A stretch of DNA of 64,000 bases, from positions 37,352 through 101,351 of the forward strand of contig JAKVBU010000010.1 of assembly GCA_022446885.1 (NCBI GenBank), written 5' to 3'. Below the pieces are notes generated by a model. That model was not told the origin of the DNA, ran no database searches, and worked only from the letters and a program-made list of their open reading frames with translations. Shown here in pieces: positions 52,452 through 60,096 of this stretch; position 1 is the stretch's first letter, and the number at the start of each line of letters is the position of its first letter. The position numbers were made by a program, and so were the translations under genes. Source of the DNA: Phycisphaerales bacterium. GTDB taxonomy: Bacteria > Planctomycetota > Phycisphaerae > Phycisphaerales > SM1A02.

Positions 52452-53326
52452 CAGATCGACTCAACTCGAACTCTGGCGGTCACGTTTCGGGTGCAGTACA
52501 AGCGAACGTCGTCGAGCAGTTGTTCATCAGCCCGACGGACTGCGGTGCGGAAGAGGTACAGGCACAATGCGGCCACAAGCCCTTCGCCAGTTGTGATGAA
52601 CGCCGTGTCGAGCCCGCCCAGGACATCCGTGAGCCTCGATGCGAGCGCGTCGAGATTGTCGGAGTCCTTGCTCGCAAGAACCCCTCCGAATCGTCCGATG
52701 GCTTCGGTCAGTCCGATGATGGTGCCCAGAAAACCCAGCACCGGAACGGCCCAGATGAAACCACCGACCAGTGTGTAGCCACTGTCCATCGCCGCCTCAT
52801 CACCCTCGGCGGCGGCATTGAGCACTTCGCCGATGTCGCCAGGCCGGCCAAGATTGCGGATGCTCTTGAGTGCCGTCAGCACCCGGTCGAGCAACATGAA
52901 TCGGGTGGGATCGTCGACCGTCGACTCAACGGCGGTGATCACCCGATCAACCGTGCCTTGGGACAGAGAGAATCCCGGGTCTTCGGGCATGAAGCGCAGC
53001 CGTAGCGCCGTTCGTTGCGCAGCGATCTTGAGCATCTTCAGGAGGAGGATCGCGATCGTCCAGCAGGAAATGGCCGCGATCGGAATGGGAATGCCACTGA
53101 AGCCAGTGAGGTATTCCCAGATGATGGCGCCGCCTCCAGTTGAACTCAGCAGCCAGGCCAGCCCATAGAGGGCCCCCATGAGCGCGCTCCCCAGCATCAG
53201 AGACACGAATGCTGAAGGCGTGGTGAACCGGCCTGAGGGCAGGCCCAGCCTGGCTTCTGGATCGACGGAGGCATGCGAAAGCACCGGCTTGGGCGGCGTG
53301 TGAAAGGCGTCGGGGGAAGCGGTCAT
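52451..53326 (-). CDS. MotA/TolQ/ExbB proton-channel family protein
   Basis: A 291-residue inner-membrane protein. Membrane segments are at about 40-65, 75-100, 180-205 and 235-260. The signature is intact: AVPVLGFLGTIIGLTEAIG followed by a polar loop and ITTGEGLVAALCLYLF, including the Gly-Thr and Thr-x-Glu positions of the ion path. In known systems such subunits form pentamers around two ExbD/MotB-type proteins and turn ion flow into rotation or pulling. One base separates it from the upstream gene's stop. Confidence 0.88.
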   Translation of the reverse strand: MTASPDAFHTPPKPVLSHASVDPEARLGLPSGRFTTPSAFVSLMLGSALMGALYGLAWLLSSTGGGAIIWEYLTGFSGIPIPIAAISCWTIAILLLKMLKIAAQRTALRLRFMPEDPGFSLSQGTVDRVITAVESTVDDPTRFMLLDRVLTALKSIRNLGRPGDIGEVLNAAAEGDEAAMDSGYTLVGGFIWAVPVLGFLGTIIGLTEAIGRFGGVLASKDSDNLDALASRLTDVLGGLDTAFITTGEGLVAALCLYLFRTAVRRADEQLLDDVRLYCTRNVTARVRVESI

Positions 53327-53327
53327 G

Positions 53328-56216
53328 TCAAGGCGATCCTTGGTTCACGGCGGCCGCACGCTCGTAGATCAGCATGGGCACTTTGGGCGTGTGGTCTGGT
53401 GGAATCGGTGTGCCGTCGGGGCTGATGAACAGCTGATGGAATGCGCCGCCCTTGCCCGGCTCGATCAGCAAGATGGCGGGGCGCTGGCCCAACGAGCCTC
53501 GGACAACCCAACGACCGTTCTCATGAAACATGATTGCGGCTGGTGCTGCAGGCGCGGCCTTTGTGGCCAGCTCTGCCGTAGGGGCTTCAAGCATGGCCTT
53601 GAGGCTCGAGACGGTCGGCGCCCGAGACAAGGTACGGCCCAGTTCACGTTTGTATTGGGTGCGTGTCTGGCGAGTGCCTGTGAGGCTATCTCGCGGCCAA
53701 TTGGCCAGAACCGGTGAAGGGGCGCGGCCGACATCGGCAAGCCAGCGATGCAGCGGGGCGCTCGTCTCTCCAGGTGGAATCAAGGTGCCCAGCGATTGGA
53801 GTACTGCGTGGCGAACGATCGGGGCAAAGACCACGTCAGGGTTCTCTTCACGTTCCAGTGTGTCCAGGAGCGCAAGCAGTGTCTCTCCCGGATCCGCTCC
53901 GTCGTGCAATTGTTCAATTGCCGCAGACAGGTGCACTGACGATGGCGTCAGTGTGCTCGATCCGGCGATGTCCACCCCTTCCGGTAGCGACGCAGGCAAC
54001 AACTCCATCGCCGGGAGCGTGAGGTCTTCGGTACTGGTGATCGCCGCAGCAATTGGGTCTTCGGGATTGAGGCCAGAGCGGCGATAGAGCACGCCGCCGG
54101 TAGAGAGGGGTACACGAATCACGTCCTCAAACCCAGTCGCCTGCAATTGATCTGCGACGTCGAGGCCGCGGCCGGCGCTGCTCAGCGCGTCGATGAGTTG
54201 GCTGGCAATTGCTCTGTAAGGTGAGTCGGCTCCGTCGGGACGCTCCAGATGGCCCCGCAGTCGATCTGCTGCGACGCTCGACGTCCCTTGGGCCGGGCCG
54301 CCTGAGAGCAGCCCCTCAAGCATCAACTCAGGATGCACATGTTCACGCCAGTGCTGCACGGCGGTTGCAGCTTGGGCGCTTCGATTGCCATCCTGCCAGT
54401 CAGGCATTGGAGCGCCAAGGCGCTGGAGTTGCCCTGCGTGATTGACCATCAGCCGACCCCAAGTGTCGGCCCAGTGTGTCTCGCTGGAGGGCGTCTTTGC
54501 GAGCGATGCCAGCAGAGACTCCAGTGAGGACAATGCGTGGATGCGAGTTTGGGCCGTTTTGTGCAGCCGGGTCAGGGTGATCCGGCGACGTTCAAGTTGC
54601 TCTTGAATATCAGTCTGAGCCGCGATGGGCTCGCTGTTGATCGCCTCAAGCGCTGTGATGGCAAGGGCGACTTCCTGTTCCCGCTGGGCCCAGCCTGCCT
54701 TGTCGCCATCTGGTGGGGCTGGCTTGGCAATGACCTCATCCAGGGCCACCAACCGTGGGCGAAGGGCTTCCCGCAGCGCCTGGGCGAAAGCCAGCCGGCG
54801 GCTGCGCAGGCTGGCCTGCGCAGCGGAGAGGTCGATGGCATCCTCTGACGGCATCTGGTCTTCAGCTTCTTGCAGGGCGGCTTCGATCTGCAGAAAGAGG
54901 GCTTCGCTGTCGCTCTGCTCCAGTAGCGACAGTGCTTCTGTATGCAGCGAACGTGCACGCTCCAATCGCTCATCCCAACGGGCCTGCGCGACATCAATCC
55001 GACTGGAGAGGGTCGCGCCGAGGTTGGCATCGATCGAATCGTCTTCAATGGCCTGTTGCAGCGTGATTGACGCTCCGGCAGGGTCACCATCTTCAAGTTG
55101 CCGGGTGATCGTCTGTTCAACGAGCGCGGCAGCGAACTCGCGCCGTCGGGCCTCACCTGCAACAAGAATGGCGACGATCACAATGGCAGCAAGGCCGGAG
55201 ACGACACCCATTGCAACGGCCCAGCGGCGTCGCCGAGCCGCACGGTGCTCGTCCAGCCGGATGGACAATCGCCGCACCACCCGCGGCGGTACGGGCACTC
55301 CCTGACGTTGCAAGGTGGCATATTGCTGCTCCAGATCTGCGACGTCTCGTTGTTCGTCCAGCCGACGTTCCAGATCGTCGATGAGGGCAGTCTGGACCTG
55401 TGTCTGAGCGGCGACCTGGGCTTGGGAAGCCAGCCAACGCTCAACCGGTTCGGCCATGGCGCGAATTGATGCATCCACATCATCGGCGTCGAGCAGACTG
55501 GCCCACCTCGATCTGGCCTGCTGAGCTGCATCGATATCCATTGCAGCCCAAGCCAGGTGCATGTCCATCGCGACACTGCGCGCCTGTGACTGAGCTTGTT
55601 CCTTGCGGGCGCCAATCAGCTCAGTCTCGAGTGCATGCAGCAGTCGAGTGCCCCGCCCGGAGTTTGCCAGCCCCATGTCCAGTAACTGCTGCTGCAGTCT
55701 GACCAGGTCGGCGTGATTGCCCGACGCGATGACACTGTCTGCCTGAGTTTGCAAGTCGTCCACCGCACTGTCGACCAGATCGCTCAGGAGCGAGGGCCAG
55801 AGCCGCTCGCGAGGTTGCGCGCGTCGCAATGCGGTTAGCGCGCGAAGTCGATCTGCCAAAGGAGCGCCCTGCACATTGGCTGCGATCCAGGCGTCCACCA
55901 GAGACTGGTCTCGTGCGGCGTGAACTGGCGCCAGCACAAGGGGTTCGATCGATGCTCGATCGGGCAGGGAGGACACTCGTTGAAATGCCTTGCAGAAGTC
56001 TGCATCTTCGCGTAATTCGAGAAGGCCCGCAGCGAGATTCCCGCACTCATCATTCAGTGTGGTGGCGTCTATCAGTCGGTCATCCCGCACCCAAACAAGC
56101 GCCCGGTTGAGATGCAGACTGAACTCATCAAGTGCGTGATTGACTTCGGAGTCAGTCACTTCGCCGACACTGAACCGTCGCCTCAGGTCTCGCAGGCGAT
56201 CCACGATCGTGGTCAT
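53328..56216 (-). CDS. 962-residue single-span helical protein, no recognised family
   Basis: The start 56216 overlaps the upstream stop (ATGA). Longer frames are non-coding. A helical cytoplasmic part (about 1-320) starts MTTIVDRLRDLRRRF and is rich in Ala, Leu, Arg and Gln. One membrane helix lies at about 327-352 (GVVSGLAAIVIVAILVAG). A long Ala/Glu/Arg-rich, partly coiled-coil part follows (about 355-890), and the end is strand-rich (about 895-962; NGRWVVRGSLGQRPAILL). It looks like a scaffold or lever that crosses the membrane, but nothing sets a function. It sits between the GAP1-like and channel genes in an operon. Confidence 0.7.
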   Translation of the reverse strand: MTTIVDRLRDLRRRFSVGEVTDSEVNHALDEFSLHLNRALVWVRDDRLIDATTLNDECGNLAAGLLELREDADFCKAFQRVSSLPDRASIEPLVLAPVHAARDQSLVDAWIAANVQGAPLADRLRALTALRRAQPRERLWPSLLSDLVDSAVDDLQTQADSVIASGNHADLVRLQQQLLDMGLANSGRGTRLLHALETELIGARKEQAQSQARSVAMDMHLAWAAMDIDAAQQARSRWASLLDADDVDASIRAMAEPVERWLASQAQVAAQTQVQTALIDDLERRLDEQRDVADLEQQYATLQRQGVPVPPRVVRRLSIRLDEHRAARRRRWAVAMGVVSGLAAIVIVAILVAGEARRREFAAALVEQTITRQLEDGDPAGASITLQQAIEDDSIDANLGATLSSRIDVAQARWDERLERARSLHTEALSLLEQSDSEALFLQIEAALQEAEDQMPSEDAIDLSAAQASLRSRRLAFAQALREALRPRLVALDEVIAKPAPPDGDKAGWAQREQEVALAITALEAINSEPIAAQTDIQEQLERRRITLTRLHKTAQTRIHALSSLESLLASLAKTPSSETHWADTWGRLMVNHAGQLQRLGAPMPDWQDGNRSAQAATAVQHWREHVHPELMLEGLLSGGPAQGTSSVAADRLRGHLERPDGADSPYRAIASQLIDALSSAGRGLDVADQLQATGFEDVIRVPLSTGGVLYRRSGLNPEDPIAAAITSTEDLTLPAMELLPASLPEGVDIAGSSTLTPSSVHLSAAIEQLHDGADPGETLLALLDTLEREENPDVVFAPIVRHAVLQSLGTLIPPGETSAPLHRWLADVGRAPSPVLANWPRDSLTGTRQTRTQYKRELGRTLSRAPTVSSLKAMLEAPTAELATKAAPAAPAAIMFHENGRWVVRGSLGQRPAILLIEPGKGGAFHQLFISPDGTPIPPDHTPKVPMLIYERAAAVNQGSP

Positions 56217-57061
56217 GGCGCCCCTCCCGTATCGAGCGCCCAAACGATCACCACCGCTGCTCCAACAAGAAGCAAGAGGGCCAAAACGGTCAGGGCTGCG
56301 AGCCCCACGGGGGGACCGCCCGGCCTGAGCTCGACATCGGGCATCTGTACATCTTCGCCAGCAGACAACAGGGTTGGGGTATATGGGATGGGGGGGGTGT
56401 CTTGACTGGCTGCTGTTGGTGGTGTTCGAGGAGTGGTTGCCAGATCGAGCAGAGCTCGCGGGGCTGACCGAAGCGCTGCGCAGCACGGTGACCCATCGAC
56501 CGCAATCACCACATCGGCGCCCGCGGCACCCGGAAGCCGCTCCAACAAGACTGTGCGTTTCCAGGTCTGTTGCCCCAGTCGCGCTTCGATCGCCATCCAC
56601 CACTGCAGGGCATCTGCGCCCTTGGGAAACACGATCTGCAGAGGCCTGCCTGCTGCGATCTGTTCAGCGATGGAGTGGGACCAGTCGCCACCACAGGCAT
56701 CCCACGGAGGATCGACATGACCAGCGGTGTACGCCGCCCCACCGAGTTCATGCAATTGCTGCCCGGGAAGCGCGCCTCCCCCAATTGCGGGGCTCACCAG
56801 ATGGTGGGCCTCTCGAAGCGGGCGACCATCGGGGAGGGAGCCCTTTGGTGCAACTCTTGTGAGCGCGTGCCATGGCTCACCCCCAGCATCAACGAGACTG
56901 ATCGAGAACGTGCTGGGCGGGGCGGGTGATGACAGCCAGGGATGTCCTGAAAGACGTTCCAGGGCGGTGGTGACATCAGCGGGAATTCCCTCGTCTTGAT
57001 GCAGCCAACGGAATCCGCCATCTGCACCATCTTGCCAGCCGTGGACAGCCTGAAAAGTCAT
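56213..57061 (-). CDS. Tail-anchored protein with GAP1-N-like core
   Basis: A 282-residue protein. It begins FQAVHGWQDGADGGFRWL, then SISLVDAGGEPWHALTR and GRPLREAHHLVSP, a pattern like the GAP1-N domains of GTPase-centred conflict systems and parallel to the plus-arm protein at 46518. A Pro/Thr-rich linker (about 210-250) leads to a C-terminal membrane helix (LAALTVLALLLLVGAAVVIVW), so it is tail-anchored facing the cytoplasm. It overlaps both neighbours by ATGA. Partnership with the GTPase at 45679 is inferred. Confidence 0.62.
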   Translation of the reverse strand: MTFQAVHGWQDGADGGFRWLHQDEGIPADVTTALERLSGHPWLSSPAPPSTFSISLVDAGGEPWHALTRVAPKGSLPDGRPLREAHHLVSPAIGGGALPGQQLHELGGAAYTAGHVDPPWDACGGDWSHSIAEQIAAGRPLQIVFPKGADALQWWMAIEARLGQQTWKRTVLLERLPGAAGADVVIAVDGSPCCAALRSAPRALLDLATTPRTPPTAASQDTPPIPYTPTLLSAGEDVQMPDVELRPGGPPVGLAALTVLALLLLVGAAVVIVWALDTGGAP

Positions 57062-57522
57062 GAGAGTGGCGCCCCGGAGAGGGTCTGGGAGAGGTGATTG
57101 GGCGATCCGGTGCGGGTGGTCAACAGGTAGATACGCCGTTCATCGTCCTTCACGCAAACGACCACAGCAGCTGCTTGGTCGGTGTCGTGAGCATTGGGCG
57201 GCCCATCCAGCTTGATGCAGTCGATCTGCCAGGAAGAACAACCCTCAAGAGCTCTGTCGATGCCGCCGGGGCCCACGTCGATCCGGTGCACTTCTTCAAA
57301 GCCCGTCATCAATGGGTGCCATGCCCCTCGGCAAGCGGGACAGGCAGGGGTTGTCGAGCGCGTGCCGTCGGGGGCGATGGCGGCTCCATCATTGGCAAAG
57401 TGCGCCGTTCGGAAGCGAAGTGCGTGTTCCGTGCCGAGCACCGGATCGCCCACCAGCGTCTGGGCAGCGACGAACCTCACCTGTGACGGTGTGCAGATTG
57501 AGTCGCAGAACGGACACTGCAT
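57058..57522 (-). CDS. Zinc-ribbon protein heading the stator arm
   Basis: A 154-residue protein. A CxxC pair near the N-terminus (CPFCDSIC) and a second one (CPACRGAW, about residue 68) can bind zinc. Between them, VRFVAAQTLVGDPVLGTEHAL follows a pattern I recall from proteins encoded beside GTPase-type conflict genes. The start at 57522 has AAGGGG 9 bases upstream. The longer frame runs into the tRNA region. It is the first gene of a six-gene minus operon, 35 bases from tRNA-Arg on the same strand. Confidence 0.6.
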   Translation of the reverse strand: MQCPFCDSICTPSQVRFVAAQTLVGDPVLGTEHALRFRTAHFANDGAAIAPDGTRSTTPACPACRGAWHPLMTGFEEVHRIDVGPGGIDRALEGCSSWQIDCIKLDGPPNAHDTDQAAAVVVCVKDDERRIYLLTTRTGSPNHLSQTLSGAPLS

Positions 57523-57557
57523 GGGCAAAAACCCCTTCGTGGCACGGTAGCCCAAAA

Positions 57558-57631
57558 CGTCCGCGGCAGGACTTGAACCTGCAACCTTCGGCTTCGGAGG
57601 CCGACGCTCTATCCAATTGAGCTACGCGGAC
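57558..57631 (-). tRNA. tRNA-Arg (anticodon CCG)
   Basis: A full cloverleaf can be drawn: the acceptor GTCCGCG pairs with CGCGGAC, the anticodon stem TCGGC/GCCGA encloses the loop CTCCGAA (anticodon CCG, reads CGG), and the T arm is GCAGG-TTCAAGT-CCTGC. The 3' CCA is not encoded. The 3' end faces the stator arm of the cluster. Confidence 0.92.
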
Positions 57632-57643
57632 CAGATGGCCGAA

Positions 57644-57649
57644 ATTCTA
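57644..57649 (-). promoter_or_regulatory. -10 box of tRNA-Arg
   Basis: TAGAAT on the minus strand, 12 bases before the tRNA 5' end. Confidence 0.5.
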
Positions 57650-57669
57650 CGCCATGGGACCCAGCCCGG

Positions 57670-57675
57670 TAGGAT
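57670..57675 (+). promoter_or_regulatory. -10 box, leaderless start of the FHA-PP2C gene
   Basis: TAGGAT followed by exactly 6 bases (CGTGCC) and the GTG at 57682. Confidence 0.5.
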
Positions 57676-57681
57676 CGTGCC

Positions 57682-59310
57682 GTGGGAACCGATGCACCAG
57701 CCAACCCGGGGGCGACACTTCTTCGTCTGAGTTCCGTGCAAGGTCCGCCCCTGCCGCCGATCTCGGTCTCGCGCGCCGGAGCCGTGATGGGTCGAGGGAG
57801 TGGGTGCGACATTCGGCTACCGGATCCGACGATCTCCCGCCGGCATGCCGCGATCAGTCGTCAGGGCGAAGAGTGGATGCTCACCGATCTTGGGGGCGCC
57901 AACGGCACGTGGCTCAATGATGTCCGTCTGGATAAAGATGTTCCTGCGCCTCTGGCCGAGGGTGATCGAATTCGCGTCGGCCCCTGGGTGCTCTCGGTAG
58001 GTGCATGGGCGACAACAACCATGTCGCTGGCGACCGATGACGACGCCGGTGAGTCGCTCAAGGTGCAGGCCATTGCGCCGGGCGCGGGCGAGCGGATGGC
58101 GATCCACAGGCTTCGGTTGCTGGTGGACTGTGCTGGTCGCATCAACCGAGCGACGGATGACGCCCAACTCGCTGAGGCATTGGTCGAGGCGGCCGTTGAA
58201 GGCACCGGGTACACCCGTGCGGCGCTCCTTCGGCCGGGTATGGACGGCCTCGATGTGGAAGTGCTCGGGTGGAGTGCGCCCGACGGATCGGCCCAAGGCA
58301 TTCAGTTCAGCCGTTCGCTGGTGAAGGCTGCATGTGAAGGGCAGATGGTGTCCCTGAGTTCCGACGCAGCCACCGATTACGGACAGAGCATCGCCGATTT
58401 GAACATCCACTCGGCGATGTGCTGCCCGGTCGAGGTTGACGAAGCCGTTGCGGCCTGTCTTTATCTAGATGCCCGTGGAGGCGAAGAATCTGTGGCAGCG
58501 GATGCCACCTCTTTCTGTGAAGCACTCTCGCGCGTGGCCGGCTTGGCCTTGGCGAATCTGCGGCGACGAGAGATGCAAAAGCGGCAAGACCGAATGACCG
58601 AGGAGTTGGGCGCTGCTCGCGAAGCGCAACAATTCATGATCCCCGAGGAGTCAGGGCGAACCGGCCATCTGGGGCATGCAGTGGTATTCGAGCCAGGCCG
58701 CACAGCTTCTGGTGATCTCTTTGACGTCATGGCGCTCGATGAGAACAGGGTTGCACTGTTTCTGGGTGACGTCAGCGGCAAGGGGGTAGGGGCGGCCATT
58801 CTCATGGCGGCGGCGCAGGCCTACCTCCGAGGCGCACTCAAGCGGCACGACACCTTGCAGGCAGCCGTCGAAGATCTCAACGGCTATGTGGTTGACCGCA
58901 CGCCGGCGCATCGCTTTCTCACGTTGTGGGTGGGGGTGTTCGGCAGCGAGGGAACAGTGGAGTTCGTGGATGCCGGGCACGGATACTGGGCCCACATCAC
59001 GGCAGAGGGTGTCACGGTAGATGAACAGGCTGAGTGCCCGCCCATTGGGTTCGATGCCATGATCGAGTACCCCTCGGAGTCGGTCAGGCTGGAGTCGGGC
59101 GAGCGCATCGTTCTGATGACCGATGGCGTTCCCGAGCAACCTGATCTGGCGGGGAACCAGTTCGGCACCATGCGAATCACGGACACGCTCAAGTCGTGCG
59201 AGAGCCCGGAAGACGACGTCAAGAATCTGCTCAGTGCCGTGCGATCGCACGCAGGTGGTCAGTCGCCGGCGGATGATACGACGATTGCCAGCGTCGGCCC
59301 GCTGGCCTGA
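57682..59310 (+). CDS. FHA-GAF-PP2C (RsbU/SpoIIE-type) serine phosphatase
   Basis: A 542-residue signalling protein. Residues about 20-115 form an FHA domain (GRGSGCDIRLPD, ISRRHAAI, GGANGTWLND), which binds phosphothreonine. Residues about 135-300 look like a GAF sensor. A short coiled-coil leads to a PP2C/SpoIIE domain (about 320-540) with FDVMALDENRVALFLGDVSGKG and VDAGHGY and ADDTTIASV, so the metal-binding aspartates are present. Such enzymes reset anti-sigma-type partner switches. It starts with GTG and is divergent from tRNA-Arg and the stator arm, so a regulatory link to that cluster is possible but not shown. Confidence 0.86.
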   Translation: MGTDAPANPGATLLRLSSVQGPPLPPISVSRAGAVMGRGSGCDIRLPDPTISRRHAAISRQGEEWMLTDLGGANGTWLNDVRLDKDVPAPLAEGDRIRVGPWVLSVGAWATTTMSLATDDDAGESLKVQAIAPGAGERMAIHRLRLLVDCAGRINRATDDAQLAEALVEAAVEGTGYTRAALLRPGMDGLDVEVLGWSAPDGSAQGIQFSRSLVKAACEGQMVSLSSDAATDYGQSIADLNIHSAMCCPVEVDEAVAACLYLDARGGEESVAADATSFCEALSRVAGLALANLRRREMQKRQDRMTEELGAAREAQQFMIPEESGRTGHLGHAVVFEPGRTASGDLFDVMALDENRVALFLGDVSGKGVGAAILMAAAQAYLRGALKRHDTLQAAVEDLNGYVVDRTPAHRFLTLWVGVFGSEGTVEFVDAGHGYWAHITAEGVTVDEQAECPPIGFDAMIEYPSESVRLESGERIVLMTDGVPEQPDLAGNQFGTMRITDTLKSCESPEDDVKNLLSAVRSHAGGQSPADDTTIASVGPLA

Positions 59311-59316
59311 TTGTGC

Positions 59317-60096
59317 TTACTGCGATTCGAGTCGGCCCCGCCGCTCATTGGGTTCAATCAGTGTTGCCTTGACGTACTGCTTGTTCATGGCGGAGATGAA
59401 CTTGATGCTGATGCCCTTGGGGCAGGCATCCTGACACTCTGCATGGTTGGTGCAGGCCCCAAATCCTTCCTTGTCCATCTGATCAACCATGCCCAGCACT
59501 CGCGAGATCGCCTCAGGTTGTCCCTGTGGAAGCAGATTCAAGTGGTTGATCTTGGCGGATGTGAACAGCATCGCAGCGCCATTGGGGCAGGCCGCGACGC
59601 AGGCGCCACATCCGATGCACTCGGCTGCGTCCATGGCCTCCTCCGCGACCGGGTGCGAAATGGGATTCGCATTTGGTTCGGGCTTGGGACCAGAGTGCAC
59701 CGTGATGTAGCCACCGGCCTGGATGATCCGGTCGAAGGCGGATCGATCGACCATGAGATCCTTGACCGGCGGGAAGGCTCGTGAGCGGAACGGCTCAACC
59801 CATACTTCATCGCCATCGGCAAACTGCCGCATGCGAACTTCGCAGGTTGTACACAGGTGCCCGGGCCCGTGGGCTCGGCCATTGATCACCATCGAGCAGG
59901 TCCCGCAGATGCCTTCGCGGCAATCGCTATCGAATGTGATCGGCTCCTTGTTGTCGGCCATGAGCTGCTCATTGAGCAGGTCCATCATTTCGAGGAATGA
60001 GATATCTGGATCGATATCCGTCATTCGGTGCGTTTGAAATCGACCTGTGTCGTCCGGGCCGTTCTGGCGCCAGATGTGGAGTGTCAGCGAAATCAC
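59317..60096 (-). CDS. sdhB: Succinate dehydrogenase/fumarate reductase iron-sulfur subunit
   Basis: A 259-residue electron-transfer subunit of complex II. The [2Fe-2S] cysteines are in CREGICGTC plus LCTTC. The other clusters are in [14 protein letters not shown] and the C-terminal ACPKGI block ([14 protein letters not shown]). The GTG start overlaps the sdhA stop as GTGA, with GGAG 7 bases upstream. Upstream codons of the longer frame belong to sdhA. It follows sdhC and sdhA in one operon. Confidence 0.94.
   Translation of the reverse strand: MISLTLHIWRQNGPDDTGRFQTHRMTDIDPDISFLEMMDLLNEQLMADNKEPITFDSDCREGICGTCSMVINGRAHGPGHLCTTCEVRMRQFADGDEVWVEPFRSRAFPPVKDLMVDRSAFDRIIQAGGYITVHSGPKPEPNANPISHPVAEEAMDAAECIGCGACVAACPNGAAMLFTSAKINHLNLLPQGQPEAISRVLGMVDQMDKEGFGACTNHAECQDACPKGISIKFISAMNKQYVKATLIEPNERRGRLESQ

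Noticed and set aside
56112..56603. N-terminal extension of the 962-residue protein
   Set aside because: It overlaps the GAP1-like gene in another frame. The ATGA junction at 56216 fits the operon's other joints.
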